27,707 nucleotides of DNA from Planctomycetes bacterium UBA1146. Its GTDB lineage: Bacteria; Planctomycetota; UBA8108; UBA1146. The notes beneath the pieces were generated by a model. The model was not told the origin of the DNA and made no database searches. It saw only the letters and a list, made by a program, of their open reading frames with translations. The stretch is from assembly GCA_002311345.1 (NCBI GenBank), contig DCAA01000002.1, forward strand, positions 314,230 through 341,936, given 5' to 3'. Of the stretch, positions 8,768 through 15,965 are shown piece after piece (positions within the stretch are counted from its first letter, which is position 1; each line of letters opens with the position of its first letter). The translations under genes were made by a program, and so were the position numbers.

Positions 8768-9502
8768 CTAGAAACTGTAGTCGATTCCAACAAAGGCAGT
8801 GAGTCCGCCATAGTCCACACTGCCTGCCTTGTCACCATCAGCATCGATGTCGACGACGAGGTCATGGCTAGCGATGTCGTACTGTGCCTCAGCAAACAAC
8901 GAGAGAGAATCAAGAAAATCCCAGCGTATCGAAGCCGACGGGCTCACCAGAAACATCGGCTGGCTCGGGATTCTTATTACCGGGAAGGGGGCCATCGTCA
9001 CCTGGCCCAGAAATGCCGTACTCGGTTTGCTTTTCACGGAAAGGAGACCGACACCAACACCGTATCGGATGTATGGAAGGGTTCCATCCTGGGAAAGAGG
9101 TACATCCCAGTCAAAGTGAAGGGTGAAGGAAGCACGATCAGAAGTGCCGATCATCTCCTCCCCTACTGAGCGGATATTTTCGGCAGAGTCCAGAGGAGGG
9201 TCACCAATCCCAGGAACATAATCAGCGCCCTCGACATCCTTGATCGAAGTCACTGCAAATCCCCAGTGCATCCCGTACTCGTACTCGTAACTGAACCCAA
9301 CTCCACCACCACTTCCGCTACTAAAGTGCTCACTGGTGGGTGAAAAAGTACCGCTCTTCACCTCCCAGTGGAGTTTGTCCTCGAACAGCATCGCGTCCCG
9401 CTCGTTGTATCCCGGAACGGCACAACCACTCATCACGACCGATGTGATCAGAACTGCCGCCAGGGAAAGGTAGGCCGGGCGGATTCGACGGCGCTCCTGC
9501 AT
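8768..9502 (-). CDS. Putative outer-membrane beta-barrel lipoprotein
   Basis: The 244-residue product has a signal sequence ending in MSGC, with Cys27 as the likely lipidated residue. The rest is a series of alternating hydrophobic/polar strands such as PYIRYGVGVGLLSVK and SLSLFAEAQYDIAS. It ends in GIDYSF, an aromatic C-terminus typical of outer-membrane barrels. It resembles small OmpA/OprF-barrel-like or OmpW-like proteins, but I cannot name a family. A DIDADGD segment near the C-terminus could bind calcium. The ATG at 9502 has AAGGAG seven bases upstream. A hairpin at 9550-9572 lies in the presumed leader. A lipobox on a barrel is unusual; the cysteine might instead be an ordinary signal-peptide residue. 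Confidence 0.7.
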   Translation of the reverse strand: MQERRRIRPAYLSLAAVLITSVVMSGCAVPGYNERDAMLFEDKLHWEVKSGTFSPTSEHFSSGSGGGVGFSYEYEYGMHWGFAVTSIKDVEGADYVPGIGDPPLDSAENIRSVGEEMIGTSDRASFTLHFDWDVPLSQDGTLPYIRYGVGVGLLSVKSKPSTAFLGQVTMAPFPVIRIPSQPMFLVSPSASIRWDFLDSLSLFAEAQYDIASHDLVVDIDADGDKAGSVDYGGLTAFVGIDYSF

Positions 9503-9549
9503 ACTTCATCTCCTTTTGTCACTGTTGGGCTGCTGCTCGACTCTGCACC

Positions 9550-9572
9550 AGGTCAGGGGAACTCCCCGACCT
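9550..9572. repeat. Hairpin in the leader of the barrel lipoprotein gene
   Basis: AGGTC-A-GGGG-AACT-CCCC-GACCT folds into a nine-base-pair stem with one bulged A and a four-base loop. It lies about 50 bases upstream of the start at 9502. No T-run follows on either strand, so it is more likely a leader structure or protein-binding site than an intrinsic terminator of pcnB. Confidence 0.45.
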
Positions 9573-9789
9573 CGAGGATCGAGGGGACTAAACACCACCC
9601 CCTTCCCCGACCGCTCCCACGGGCTCCGTGAGCGATCCCATTCCAGGGACCCACGAGGACCGACAGTCGCTGAGGGCAGGACCCTCTCGGGGAAGACGGA
9701 AGGTACCCCCTCTACCGGCTGTGATGCAAGGGTGGCATCGGCGCTGATTCCTGCAGTAATCCCAATCCGGCACGACCGGACACTGCTCG

Positions 9790-11358
9790 TCAGGGTGAGC
9801 GTGGTCTCCTGGAGCCCGGAGCCCTGGAAGGCTTGCGGCGACGACGGCGTGGACCGCGCTCAGAGAAGACGCCATCGGGTCCAGATTCGGCTTCCGGGGC
9901 GCCTCCATCACCTTGTTGCTGACCGATTCTGCCGCTCTTGCGGCGTCGGCGCCGGCGTTTCGGTGGGCCATCTACGTAGTGGGAGATCGGGATCAGCCGC
10001 GCCTTCTCGAGCATCTCGAGGCGGCCCTCACCTGGGCCCAGCAGCACGTACAGAATTTCCATCGAGTCGCGAAACCAGTGCCTGGCTGTCAGTTTGTCGC
10101 TCCACTTGCGCTCATGAACACAGTCGGAGACAGCACCGAGGCCACCGAGGGCAGCCAAGAGACGCTCCTCATCCCGTCGGTAGACCTTCAACTGGCCCAG
10201 CACATCCGAAAGGTCTTCACGGAATGCTCCGGAGATGGTTCGGTGATTCCGATTCGATCCCCGTTGCACCTTTCTCAAACAAGGAAGAAGTAGCGGTGAA
10301 ATCAGCGCAGCGATTCCCATCGCCTGATGAATTTGATGTCCGTCGCTCCTCTGATCATCGAGCCGTTCCAGCACCTCGATCCACTCTTTCCTCGTCTCCT
10401 CCTGTTCAAGGACTTCGGCGAGTGCGGGCATCAGAAGGTCAAGAAACCCTTGCTTGTGCAGGCAACTGAAGAATTTCTTCGAGTATCCAGAAGCCAGGTC
10501 CTTGTAGAGTTCCTCCAGCAAGCGGGCAGGATTCGCCTTGAGGATCTCATCTCGCGATCGTTCCATCGCATCGCGAGTTTCCTGATCAAACTGGAATTCG
10601 ATTCGCACCGAATGCCGGATCGCTCTCAACATCCGTATCGGATCCTCACGGAAGGAGAAATGGGGATCCCCGATCATGCGAATCACTCCAGCCCGCAGAT
10701 CGTTGACACCATCGACGTAGTCGATGACACAAAAGGAAGAGACATCGTAAAAAATCCCATTGATGGTCAGATCGCGTCGGTGCGCATCCTCGTCAGGAGT
10801 ACCGAAAACGTTGTCACGGCGAATCATCTCTCCATCCCGGACCACCTGGTCAGCCCGGCCGGATGACCGAAAAGTCGCCACCTCGATGATTTTCCCCTTG
10901 GAGTAGTGCAGGTGAGCAAGTCGGAATCGGCGACCGATGATCCGGCAATTCCTGAACAGCCGCTTGACCATTCGCGGTGTCGCATCAGTAACGATGTCGA
11001 AATCTTTTGGTTTTCGCCCCAGCATCAGGTCACGTACTGCACCCCCTACCAGGAAAGCGATGTGGCCGTTATCGATCAGTCGATAGAGTGCATTGAGTGC
11101 ATCTCGATCGATATTTTTCCTGGATATTTTGTGATCTGCCCGGGCAAGAACTAACGGTTGGGCGACTGGTTTTCGGTCTGAATTCTCATCTTGCCCGGCG
11201 ATGGGATCGACCGGTTCTTGTTGCGACTCTGGTAGAGACAGGCCCGCGAGGAAATCACCTGAAGGTTTGTTCGGTGCAATATCCGCATCACCGGGTCCAT
11301 TGTCGTGGGAATCCTGGGGCAACTGGGATCCATTCGTTTGAGCAACGACATAGCGCAC
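9790..11358 (-). CDS. pcnB: Poly(A) polymerase I, PcnB type
   Basis: This 522-residue class II nucleotidyltransferase would add poly(A) tails to RNA 3' ends, which promotes decay. The core begins ISRKNIDRDALNALYRL (78-94), very close to E. coli PcnB. It continues with the active-site motif LVGGAVRD, then KPKDFDI with the two metal-binding aspartates D119 and D121. IIGRRFRLAHL (140-150) and RRDLTIN (194-200) follow. The GRRFRLAH segment is the signature used to tell poly(A) polymerases from CCA-adding enzymes, so I favour PcnB. About the last 58 residues are extremely Arg-rich (KRRRRRRK, RRRRRK) and look like an RNA-binding tail. The start is GTG 11358 with GGAG five bases upstream; the first 75 residues are poorly conserved, so the start is uncertain. 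Confidence 0.88.
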   Translation of the reverse strand: MRYVVAQTNGSQLPQDSHDNGPGDADIAPNKPSGDFLAGLSLPESQQEPVDPIAGQDENSDRKPVAQPLVLARADHKISRKNIDRDALNALYRLIDNGHIAFLVGGAVRDLMLGRKPKDFDIVTDATPRMVKRLFRNCRIIGRRFRLAHLHYSKGKIIEVATFRSSGRADQVVRDGEMIRRDNVFGTPDEDAHRRDLTINGIFYDVSSFCVIDYVDGVNDLRAGVIRMIGDPHFSFREDPIRMLRAIRHSVRIEFQFDQETRDAMERSRDEILKANPARLLEELYKDLASGYSKKFFSCLHKQGFLDLLMPALAEVLEQEETRKEWIEVLERLDDQRSDGHQIHQAMGIAALISPLLLPCLRKVQRGSNRNHRTISGAFREDLSDVLGQLKVYRRDEERLLAALGGLGAVSDCVHERKWSDKLTARHWFRDSMEILYVLLGPGEGRLEMLEKARLIPISHYVDGPPKRRRRRRKSGRIGQQQGDGGAPEAESGPDGVFSERGPRRRRRKPSRAPGSRRPRSP

Positions 11359-11551
11359 CGGGACTCCGACGAGTCCGATTTACGATTTTCCCGAACCCGG
11401 AAACGGAAAAACCGAATCCATGGCAGGTTGCTGGAGGATACCGCAATGAATCGGGACGGTCACCCGATCCCGAATTTGGATGCAGGCTGGATCGAGCACC
11501 GACACATCTCATTCGGCAGGGAGAAGTAATTACAACCGCATGAAAGGAAGC

Positions 11552-11598
11552 CGGGAGGAGCCTCTCTCAGGCGTGAACGCCCGGGAGGGCTCCTCCCG
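11552..11598 (-). terminator. Nested hairpin downstream of lexA, probable terminator
   Basis: CGGGAGGAGCC at 11552-11562 and GGCTCCTCCCG at 11588-11598 form a perfect eleven-base inverted repeat. The loop holds a second small stem, GGCG-TGAA-CGCC at 11570-11581. It begins ten bases after the lexA stop. On the minus strand the stem is followed by GCTTCCTTTC, which is pyrimidine-rich but not a clean U-tract, so termination may be partial. Confidence 0.55.
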
Positions 11599-11607
11599 TT
11601 CAGGGGC

Positions 11608-12294
11608 TCAGAAGCTCGGGTACCGGCGAACTACCCCGACCACCACACCACGGATTTCTACCTGGTCGACGAAGATTGGTTCGAGGGTTTCATTGGCCGG
11701 CTGCAGACGGATGACATCCTGGCCATCTCGGTTCTCCCGGTACATTTTCTTGAGGGTGGTGGTCTCCTCTATTTCCCCTTCGAGGATGGCCACCACCAGT
11801 TCACCGTCATCGGCATGATCTCTGCGTTCGACGATCACCAGGTCTCCGTCATGGATTCCTTCATCGATCATCGAAGTGCCCTGTACTCTCAGAGCATAGT
11901 GGTCCTTACCCATCGGCAACAAATCGGCGAGATCCAACTGCTCGGAATTTTCGATGACCTCGATCTTTTCTCCGGCGGCGATATTTCCCAGCAGTGGCAC
12001 CCGTAAACGATCTCCTCCGTCATAACCCGGCTGCTGCGCTGCAGGAGTATCGAGAAACTGGGGATCGATGATTTCGATCGAGCGCGCCAGATGCGGTGTA
12101 CTCCGGATGGCACCCTTCGATTCCAAGTTTCGGATGTGTTCATGGATGGTGACCCGGCCAACGTTGAAATGGACTGCCATTTCCTCCATCGTCGGAGATT
12201 TGCGGTGTTCGCGCCGGAACTGCTGCAGAAACTCCATGATGGCCAGTTGCCGATCGGTATAGAACACGCTTTTCCTCGCTTCCAGGCTCTCCAT
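11608..12294 (-). CDS. lexA: LexA repressor (SOS regulator)
   Basis: The 228-residue protein is a LexA-type self-cleaving repressor of the DNA-damage response. The N-terminal winged helix-turn-helix (about 10-75) contains SPTMEEMAVHFNVGRVTIHEH. The S24 peptidase domain has the cleavage site Ala107-Gly108 in NIAAGEK, the catalytic Ser141 in GTSMIDEGIHDGD and the general-base Lys182 in TTLKKMY. Spacing among the three matches the family. The ATG at 12294 is preceded by AGTAGG and gives a standard N-terminus. A TTG at 12315, which overlaps the upstream stop as TTGA but has a poor ribosome-binding site, would add seven residues. It is the second gene of an operon with an unknown membrane-anchored protein and may autoregulate through the dyad at 12818-12831. 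Confidence 0.95.
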   Translation of the reverse strand: MESLEARKSVFYTDRQLAIMEFLQQFRREHRKSPTMEEMAVHFNVGRVTIHEHIRNLESKGAIRSTPHLARSIEIIDPQFLDTPAAQQPGYDGGDRLRVPLLGNIAAGEKIEVIENSEQLDLADLLPMGKDHYALRVQGTSMIDEGIHDGDLVIVERRDHADDGELVVAILEGEIEETTTLKKMYRENRDGQDVIRLQPANETLEPIFVDQVEIRGVVVGVVRRYPSF

Positions 12295-12311
12295 GGCAAA
12301 GCCTACTAAAA

Positions 12312-12782
12312 TCAAGCCGCCAGCAACAACAACGCCACTGAGACGATAAAACCGGTCAACGCCAGCACCCGTTCCACCACCGTCAGTCGGGCTCGATCCA
12401 CTTCCATGTCACCGTGGGAAATCGCAGCCACCGTTCCCTGCTGAAGCAGTGTCGCGACTCCATCACGTTTCGCACGGATCCTCTCCACCGCTCGCCAGGC
12501 AGCGCGAGCCACATTCCATCGAGAAACGGGACGAGCGACAACGTTGCTGCCAAAATTGCGATCGGTGGAGATCTTTTGTCGACTGCCAAACGAGCGGCCA
12601 GAGCCGATCCGGGCAAGCAGGCTGCGTGACGAGTTCGGGCGACGAGAATCGCCCTCTGGCCGCGCTGGATTGGTACCGGGGTGGAGCGGGAAGATCTCCA
12701 GCTGGTGACCGCCAAGCGGCAACTCTGGAGGCTGCTGAGGACCGTTATGGGCCTGCTGGTGAAGGTTTCGTGGTGATCTCAT
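12312..12782 (-). CDS. Small tail-anchored protein upstream of lexA, function unknown
   Basis: I do not recognise this 156-residue protein. The first 55 residues are rich in Pro, Gln and His (NGPQQPPELPLGGHQ). The middle is strongly basic, with a helical segment NVARAAWRAVERIRAKRDG near 90-108. The C-terminus is one hydrophobic helix (VLALTGFIVSVALLLLAA), so it should be an inner-membrane protein anchored by its tail with the basic part in the cytoplasm. Start at ATG 12782 follows GAGAGGT eight bases upstream. Its stop is 17 bases before the lexA ATG and overlaps an alternative lexA TTG. Codon use looks coding. Genes beside lexA in other bacteria often encode small SOS-induced division inhibitors (YneA, ChiZ, DivS), but no LysM domain is visible, so that role is only a hypothesis. 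Confidence 0.65.
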   Translation of the reverse strand: MRSPRNLHQQAHNGPQQPPELPLGGHQLEIFPLHPGTNPARPEGDSRRPNSSRSLLARIGSGRSFGSRQKISTDRNFGSNVVARPVSRWNVARAAWRAVERIRAKRDGVATLLQQGTVAAISHGDMEVDRARLTVVERVLALTGFIVSVALLLLAA

Positions 12783-12817
12783 GATCGTGACCTCTCTGAT
12801 CGGTTCCGGAGCGCCTC

Positions 12818-12831
12818 TGTTTGCACGAACA
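12818..12831 (-). promoter_or_regulatory. Candidate LexA operator
   Basis: On the minus strand the sequence reads TGTTC-GTGC-AAACA, a dyad with nine of ten arm positions matching TGTTC-N4-GAACA. That is the type of LexA box I recall being reported for Verrucomicrobia. It lies 36 bases upstream of the start of the small membrane protein gene that precedes lexA, where an autoregulatory operator would be expected. The LexA of this organism has its own recognition helix, so the assignment rests on position plus symmetry. Confidence 0.5.
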
Positions 12832-12940
12832 CCTCGGGGCGAGCTGTGTTTTTTGTTCGACACTGACAATCACGCGCCCGCGGCGTATCATGCTCGGGTT
12901 CGGTGACCCCCACGGCGTCTGGGGATCGATGCGACCGGCC

Positions 12941-12979
12941 GATGTTAGGGATATGTTCGCCAAACAAAGCCCTAACATC
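12941..12979. repeat. Perfect inverted repeat in the divergent lexA-operon/TraB intergenic region
   Basis: GATGTTAGGG at 12941-12950 and CCCTAACATC at 12970-12979 are exact reverse complements separated by 19 bases. Inside the loop TGTT (12954-12957) and AACA (12963-12966) can pair, each separated from the outer stem by three bases, so the whole element is symmetric. No T-run follows on either strand, which argues against a terminator and for an operator or leader hairpin of the TraB-family gene that starts 63 bases downstream. Confidence 0.65.
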
Positions 12980-13042
12980 AAGCGAATCTGTGAACTTGGA
13001 ATCAGTGCTCTAACTGCAGCATTTATAAGGAGTTGAGGCTAA

Positions 13043-14017
13043 ATGTTCGATGCCTGGCGGGAAAAAAGTTTGGTTTCTGTTCGGGTCGGATTGCTCGCCG
13101 GGCTATGGCTGGTCCTTTGTCCGATGGCGCTGCCTGCCAGAGACCAATCCGCTACCGCCGATTTCATCTCCTTTCGCCGTACGGGCCCCTCCAGTGCGGT
13201 GATGCAAACTTCCGTGACCCGTTTCAGGCACCCGCAGACGGACCAGGTGGTCAGTCTGGTGGGAGCGGTCCACATCGGTGAAAAGAGTTACTACCGGGCG
13301 ATCCAGGCCGAACTGGACCGACATGATCTGGTCCTCTACGAACTGGTCGGCGGACCCGCCCCCGGCTCGGTCGAGGCGCTCGAACAGGGCCTCGAGGCAG
13401 GTGACGACTTCAGTTCCAAACTCGGTGAGAGACAGATCTTCCGCTTCATAAGGGTGATCCAGCAGGAGTTGCAGCAGCTGCTGCAACTCCAGCAACAGAT
13501 GGACGGGATCGACTACACCCGTAATAACTTTCGCCATGCAGATCTTACTGCCGAGGAGTTCGCCGCGGCTCTCGCCGAAATGGGACTCTTCAACATCGAT
13601 CCGGCGGCACTGCTCAGTGGAATCGGTCCCGCCATGCTCGACGGGATCGGTCTTCAGGCTGCACTCACCTCCCAGGATGCCAACACCGTCAATCGGGTGC
13701 GCTGGATCCTCGGACAGATGATGGCAAAATCGACCTCACAGTTGGCGATCTTTGGAGTCGCTGACATCGAGAAGCCGCAAGACTTGATCCTCGGTATTCG
13801 TAATGACGTGGCGTGGAAGATACTGGGGAGTTCGCTCGAGGAAGGCTGGCGCCGAACAGCCATCTTCTACGGCGCAGCACACCTACCTGACTTGCGCCGG
13901 AGACTGCTGGAAGAGGGCTGGATCTTCGAGGCAATCGAGTGGATCCCTGCCTGGAAAATCCCCGTCGTCGATTCTGACATTGAACCCTTACCGATCTCGC
14001 CCGAGGCGCGACTGTGA
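13043..14017 (+). CDS. TraB/GumN (Tiki-like) family protein, exported
   Basis: The 324-residue product begins with a hydrophobic export signal (VGLLAGLWLVLCPMALPA) and carries the two GxxH motifs of the TraB/PrgY/GumN superfamily: GAVHIGE (His77) and YGAAHLPD (His280). A conserved LYE lies at 98-100. The eukaryotic Tiki members of this superfamily are metal-dependent proteases; bacterial members are mostly uncharacterised. A glutamine-rich helix (about 135-150) lies between the motifs. The ATG at 13043 is preceded by AAGGAG and GAGG. The gene is followed ten bases later by the thiolase gene. The function in this organism is unknown; the family assignment is firm. Confidence 0.88.
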   Translation: MFDAWREKSLVSVRVGLLAGLWLVLCPMALPARDQSATADFISFRRTGPSSAVMQTSVTRFRHPQTDQVVSLVGAVHIGEKSYYRAIQAELDRHDLVLYELVGGPAPGSVEALEQGLEAGDDFSSKLGERQIFRFIRVIQQELQQLLQLQQQMDGIDYTRNNFRHADLTAEEFAAALAEMGLFNIDPAALLSGIGPAMLDGIGLQAALTSQDANTVNRVRWILGQMMAKSTSQLAIFGVADIEKPQDLILGIRNDVAWKILGSSLEEGWRRTAIFYGAAHLPDLRRRLLEEGWIFEAIEWIPAWKIPVVDSDIEPLPISPEARL

Positions 14018-14027
14018 CGGAGGAATC

Positions 14028-15287
14028 TTGAAACCGAATCGCAGGGTCACCGTTGCTGGGGGGGCCATCACACCCTTCATCGGCAAATTCCATCCCGACT
14101 TCATCTGGAAGAAACACCCCGATTTCGGCACCAAAGAAAATCCATCGCTGGAACAACTGCTGCACAGAGTTGTCCTGGGAGCCTGTGAAGATGTGGGAAT
14201 CGATGCGGCCATCGTCGATCGTGGCTACGTTGGCAACTTCGTCGGAGAACTGTTCTGCCAGCAGGGTCACCTCGGGGCGTTGGCCGTCGCTGCCGACACG
14301 GGGTTTCTCTACACTCCCTTCACCCGTATCGAGGGTGCCTGCGCCTCCGGCGGGCTCGCCATCGCCGCCGGTGTCGATGCCATCCAGGCAGGTGCTGAAG
14401 TGGTGCTGGTCAGCGGAGTAGAAGTTCAGTCGACACAGAACGCCAAGGTGGGAGCAGATTTCCTCGCCCGCGCTGCCCACTACCAGAAAGAACGGTCCAT
14501 CGACCCTTTCACCTTCCCGGCGATGTTTGCCCGCAGAACCGAGGCCTACTGCCACAAGCACGATGTCGTCCCTGAGGCGCTGGCTCCCATCGTGGCCAAG
14601 GCTTACTGCAACGCCAACCGCAACCCGAACGCTCACATGCACTCGGTCACAGTGACCCAGCAACAGGCAGCTGAAGCATCTGATGCCAACCCCTGCTTCC
14701 TCGACAACGAGTCGCTGAACCCGTGGCTCAAACTCAGCGATTGCTCACAGGTTTCCGATGGAGCCTGTGCGGTGATTCTCTGTTCCGATGAGGGACTCGC
14801 GCGGCTCGGACAGGGAGCCGATCGGGCTGTCGAGATTCAAGCCTGCTCGGTCGCCTGCGGCCCGCTGGGTGAAGTCGCTGATTTCGCACGGATGGATGTG
14901 ACGGAAGCCGCCGCCGGTGTCGCCTACAGTTCGGCTGGTTGGAACGCAAACGACATCGAGGTGGCCGAGGTGCACGATTGCTTCAGCATCTCGGAGGCTC
15001 TGATGTGCGAGGCTCTGGGCTTCTGCAACGAAGGAGAAGGCACTCAACTCGCCGCCGATGGTGCCACTTCCCTGGAGGGTCGAATCCCGGTGAACACCGG
15101 CGGAGGATTGATGGCCTTTGGCCATCCGGTAGGAGCCACCGGAGTCAAACAGGTCTATGAACTGTTCCGTCAGTTGAATGGATTGTGTGGCGATTACCAG
15201 CTCGCATCGTCTCCGAGGCGCGGGATCTGCGCCAACATGGGTGGCGATGACCGCACCTCGGTGGTGACCCTGCTCGAGAAGAAGTGA
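14028..15287 (+). CDS. Thiolase-family protein (SCP2/acetyl-CoA acetyltransferase type)
   Basis: The 419-residue enzyme belongs to the thiolase superfamily, which forms or cleaves the carbon bond of 3-oxoacyl-CoA. The nucleophilic Cys105 lies in EGACASGG. His316 is in VHDCFSISE, a motif typical of the SCP2-type thiolases. His366 is in AFGHPVGATG, and the second active-site Cys401 is in ICANMGGDD. The start is TTG 14028, with GGAGG four bases upstream and directly after the TraB-family stop; frames opening earlier overlap that gene and have no thiolase similarity. Many bacterial thiolases of this type are encoded beside an OB-fold DUF35 partner, and none is present here. The substrate chain length is unknown. 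Confidence 0.9.
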   Translation: MKPNRRVTVAGGAITPFIGKFHPDFIWKKHPDFGTKENPSLEQLLHRVVLGACEDVGIDAAIVDRGYVGNFVGELFCQQGHLGALAVAADTGFLYTPFTRIEGACASGGLAIAAGVDAIQAGAEVVLVSGVEVQSTQNAKVGADFLARAAHYQKERSIDPFTFPAMFARRTEAYCHKHDVVPEALAPIVAKAYCNANRNPNAHMHSVTVTQQQAAEASDANPCFLDNESLNPWLKLSDCSQVSDGACAVILCSDEGLARLGQGADRAVEIQACSVACGPLGEVADFARMDVTEAAAGVAYSSAGWNANDIEVAEVHDCFSISEALMCEALGFCNEGEGTQLAADGATSLEGRIPVNTGGGLMAFGHPVGATGVKQVYELFRQLNGLCGDYQLASSPRRGICANMGGDDRTSVVTLLEKK

Positions 15288-15296
15288 GAGACACCG

Positions 15297-15965
15297 ATGG
15301 AAACACCGGAGATTCCTCCAGCCCTCGACGTTCCTGCAGCGATCGCCGCACGTCGATCGACCAAAGATTTCAAGCCGGATCGGATCGATCCGGCCTTGTT
15401 GCAGCGAATCCTCGACCTGACCACCGAGGCACCCTCCTCCTGGAACCTGCAACCGTGGCGCATCGTGGTGATCGATGACAACGACAGCAGAGAAGCGCTT
15501 CACAAGGCGTGCTTCGAACAGAGACAGGTACTGGAGGCTCCAGTAACCCTGGTCTTCGCCGTCGATATCGATGCCTGGGAAGAGGACATGGCACCGATCA
15601 TCGAACAGGCTCGAACTCTTGGAGCCTGGCCCGATCCTTACTGCAAGAGCGCAAGCGAGGCGATTCCCGTCGGCCAGAATGCTCTTTCTAGCCTCGGACG
15701 ACTGCGTGAATACGCCATCAAGGACGCGATGATCGCCGCCACCCATTGTGTACTGGCTGCCACTTCCTTTGGACTGCAGACCACCTACATGAATGGCTGG
15801 CGCGAAGATGCCGTCAAGCAGGTGATCGGTGCCGCGCACCGCGACGAGATCGTCATCGCGGTGCTGGTGGTGATCGGTCACGCCAAGAAAATCCTTGCTC
15901 ACCCGGGGCGTGTTTCGAGCAAACAGACCGTATTCAGGGGTCGACTCCCCGAAGCTGGATGCTAG
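15297..15965 (+). CDS. Nitroreductase-family FMN oxidoreductase
   Basis: This 222-residue protein fits the nitroreductase family: flavin-binding dimers that use NAD(P)H to reduce nitro compounds, quinones or other electron acceptors. The N-terminal FMN-phosphate contact RRSTKDF (19-25) and the SSWNLQPWR segment (47-55) are both clear. The C-terminal part AATSFGLQTTYMNGW is the usual second half. It follows the thiolase stop by nine bases with a weak GAGAG ribosome-binding site, so it is probably in the same transcript. Its TAG stop shares the palindrome CTAG with the stop of the convergent PilZ gene. The physiological substrate is unknown. Confidence 0.88.
   Translation: METPEIPPALDVPAAIAARRSTKDFKPDRIDPALLQRILDLTTEAPSSWNLQPWRIVVIDDNDSREALHKACFEQRQVLEAPVTLVFAVDIDAWEEDMAPIIEQARTLGAWPDPYCKSASEAIPVGQNALSSLGRLREYAIKDAMIAATHCVLAATSFGLQTTYMNGWREDAVKQVIGAAHRDEIVIAVLVVIGHAKKILAHPGRVSSKQTVFRGRLPEAGC

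Noticed and set aside
8687..9169. A 160-codon open frame on the plus strand
   Set aside because: It is antisense to the barrel lipoprotein gene and lacks a start site or recognisable motif.
9516..10469. A 317-codon open frame on the plus strand
   Set aside because: It is mostly antisense to pcnB, which has firm catalytic motifs; the translation is Arg/Ser/Pro-rich and low in hydrophobic residues, as expected of a shadow frame.
12449..12784. A 111-codon plus-strand frame opposite the small lexA-operon gene
   Set aside because: The minus-strand frame has a better ribosome-binding site, a transmembrane helix, sensible codons and operon context; the plus-strand frame has none of these.
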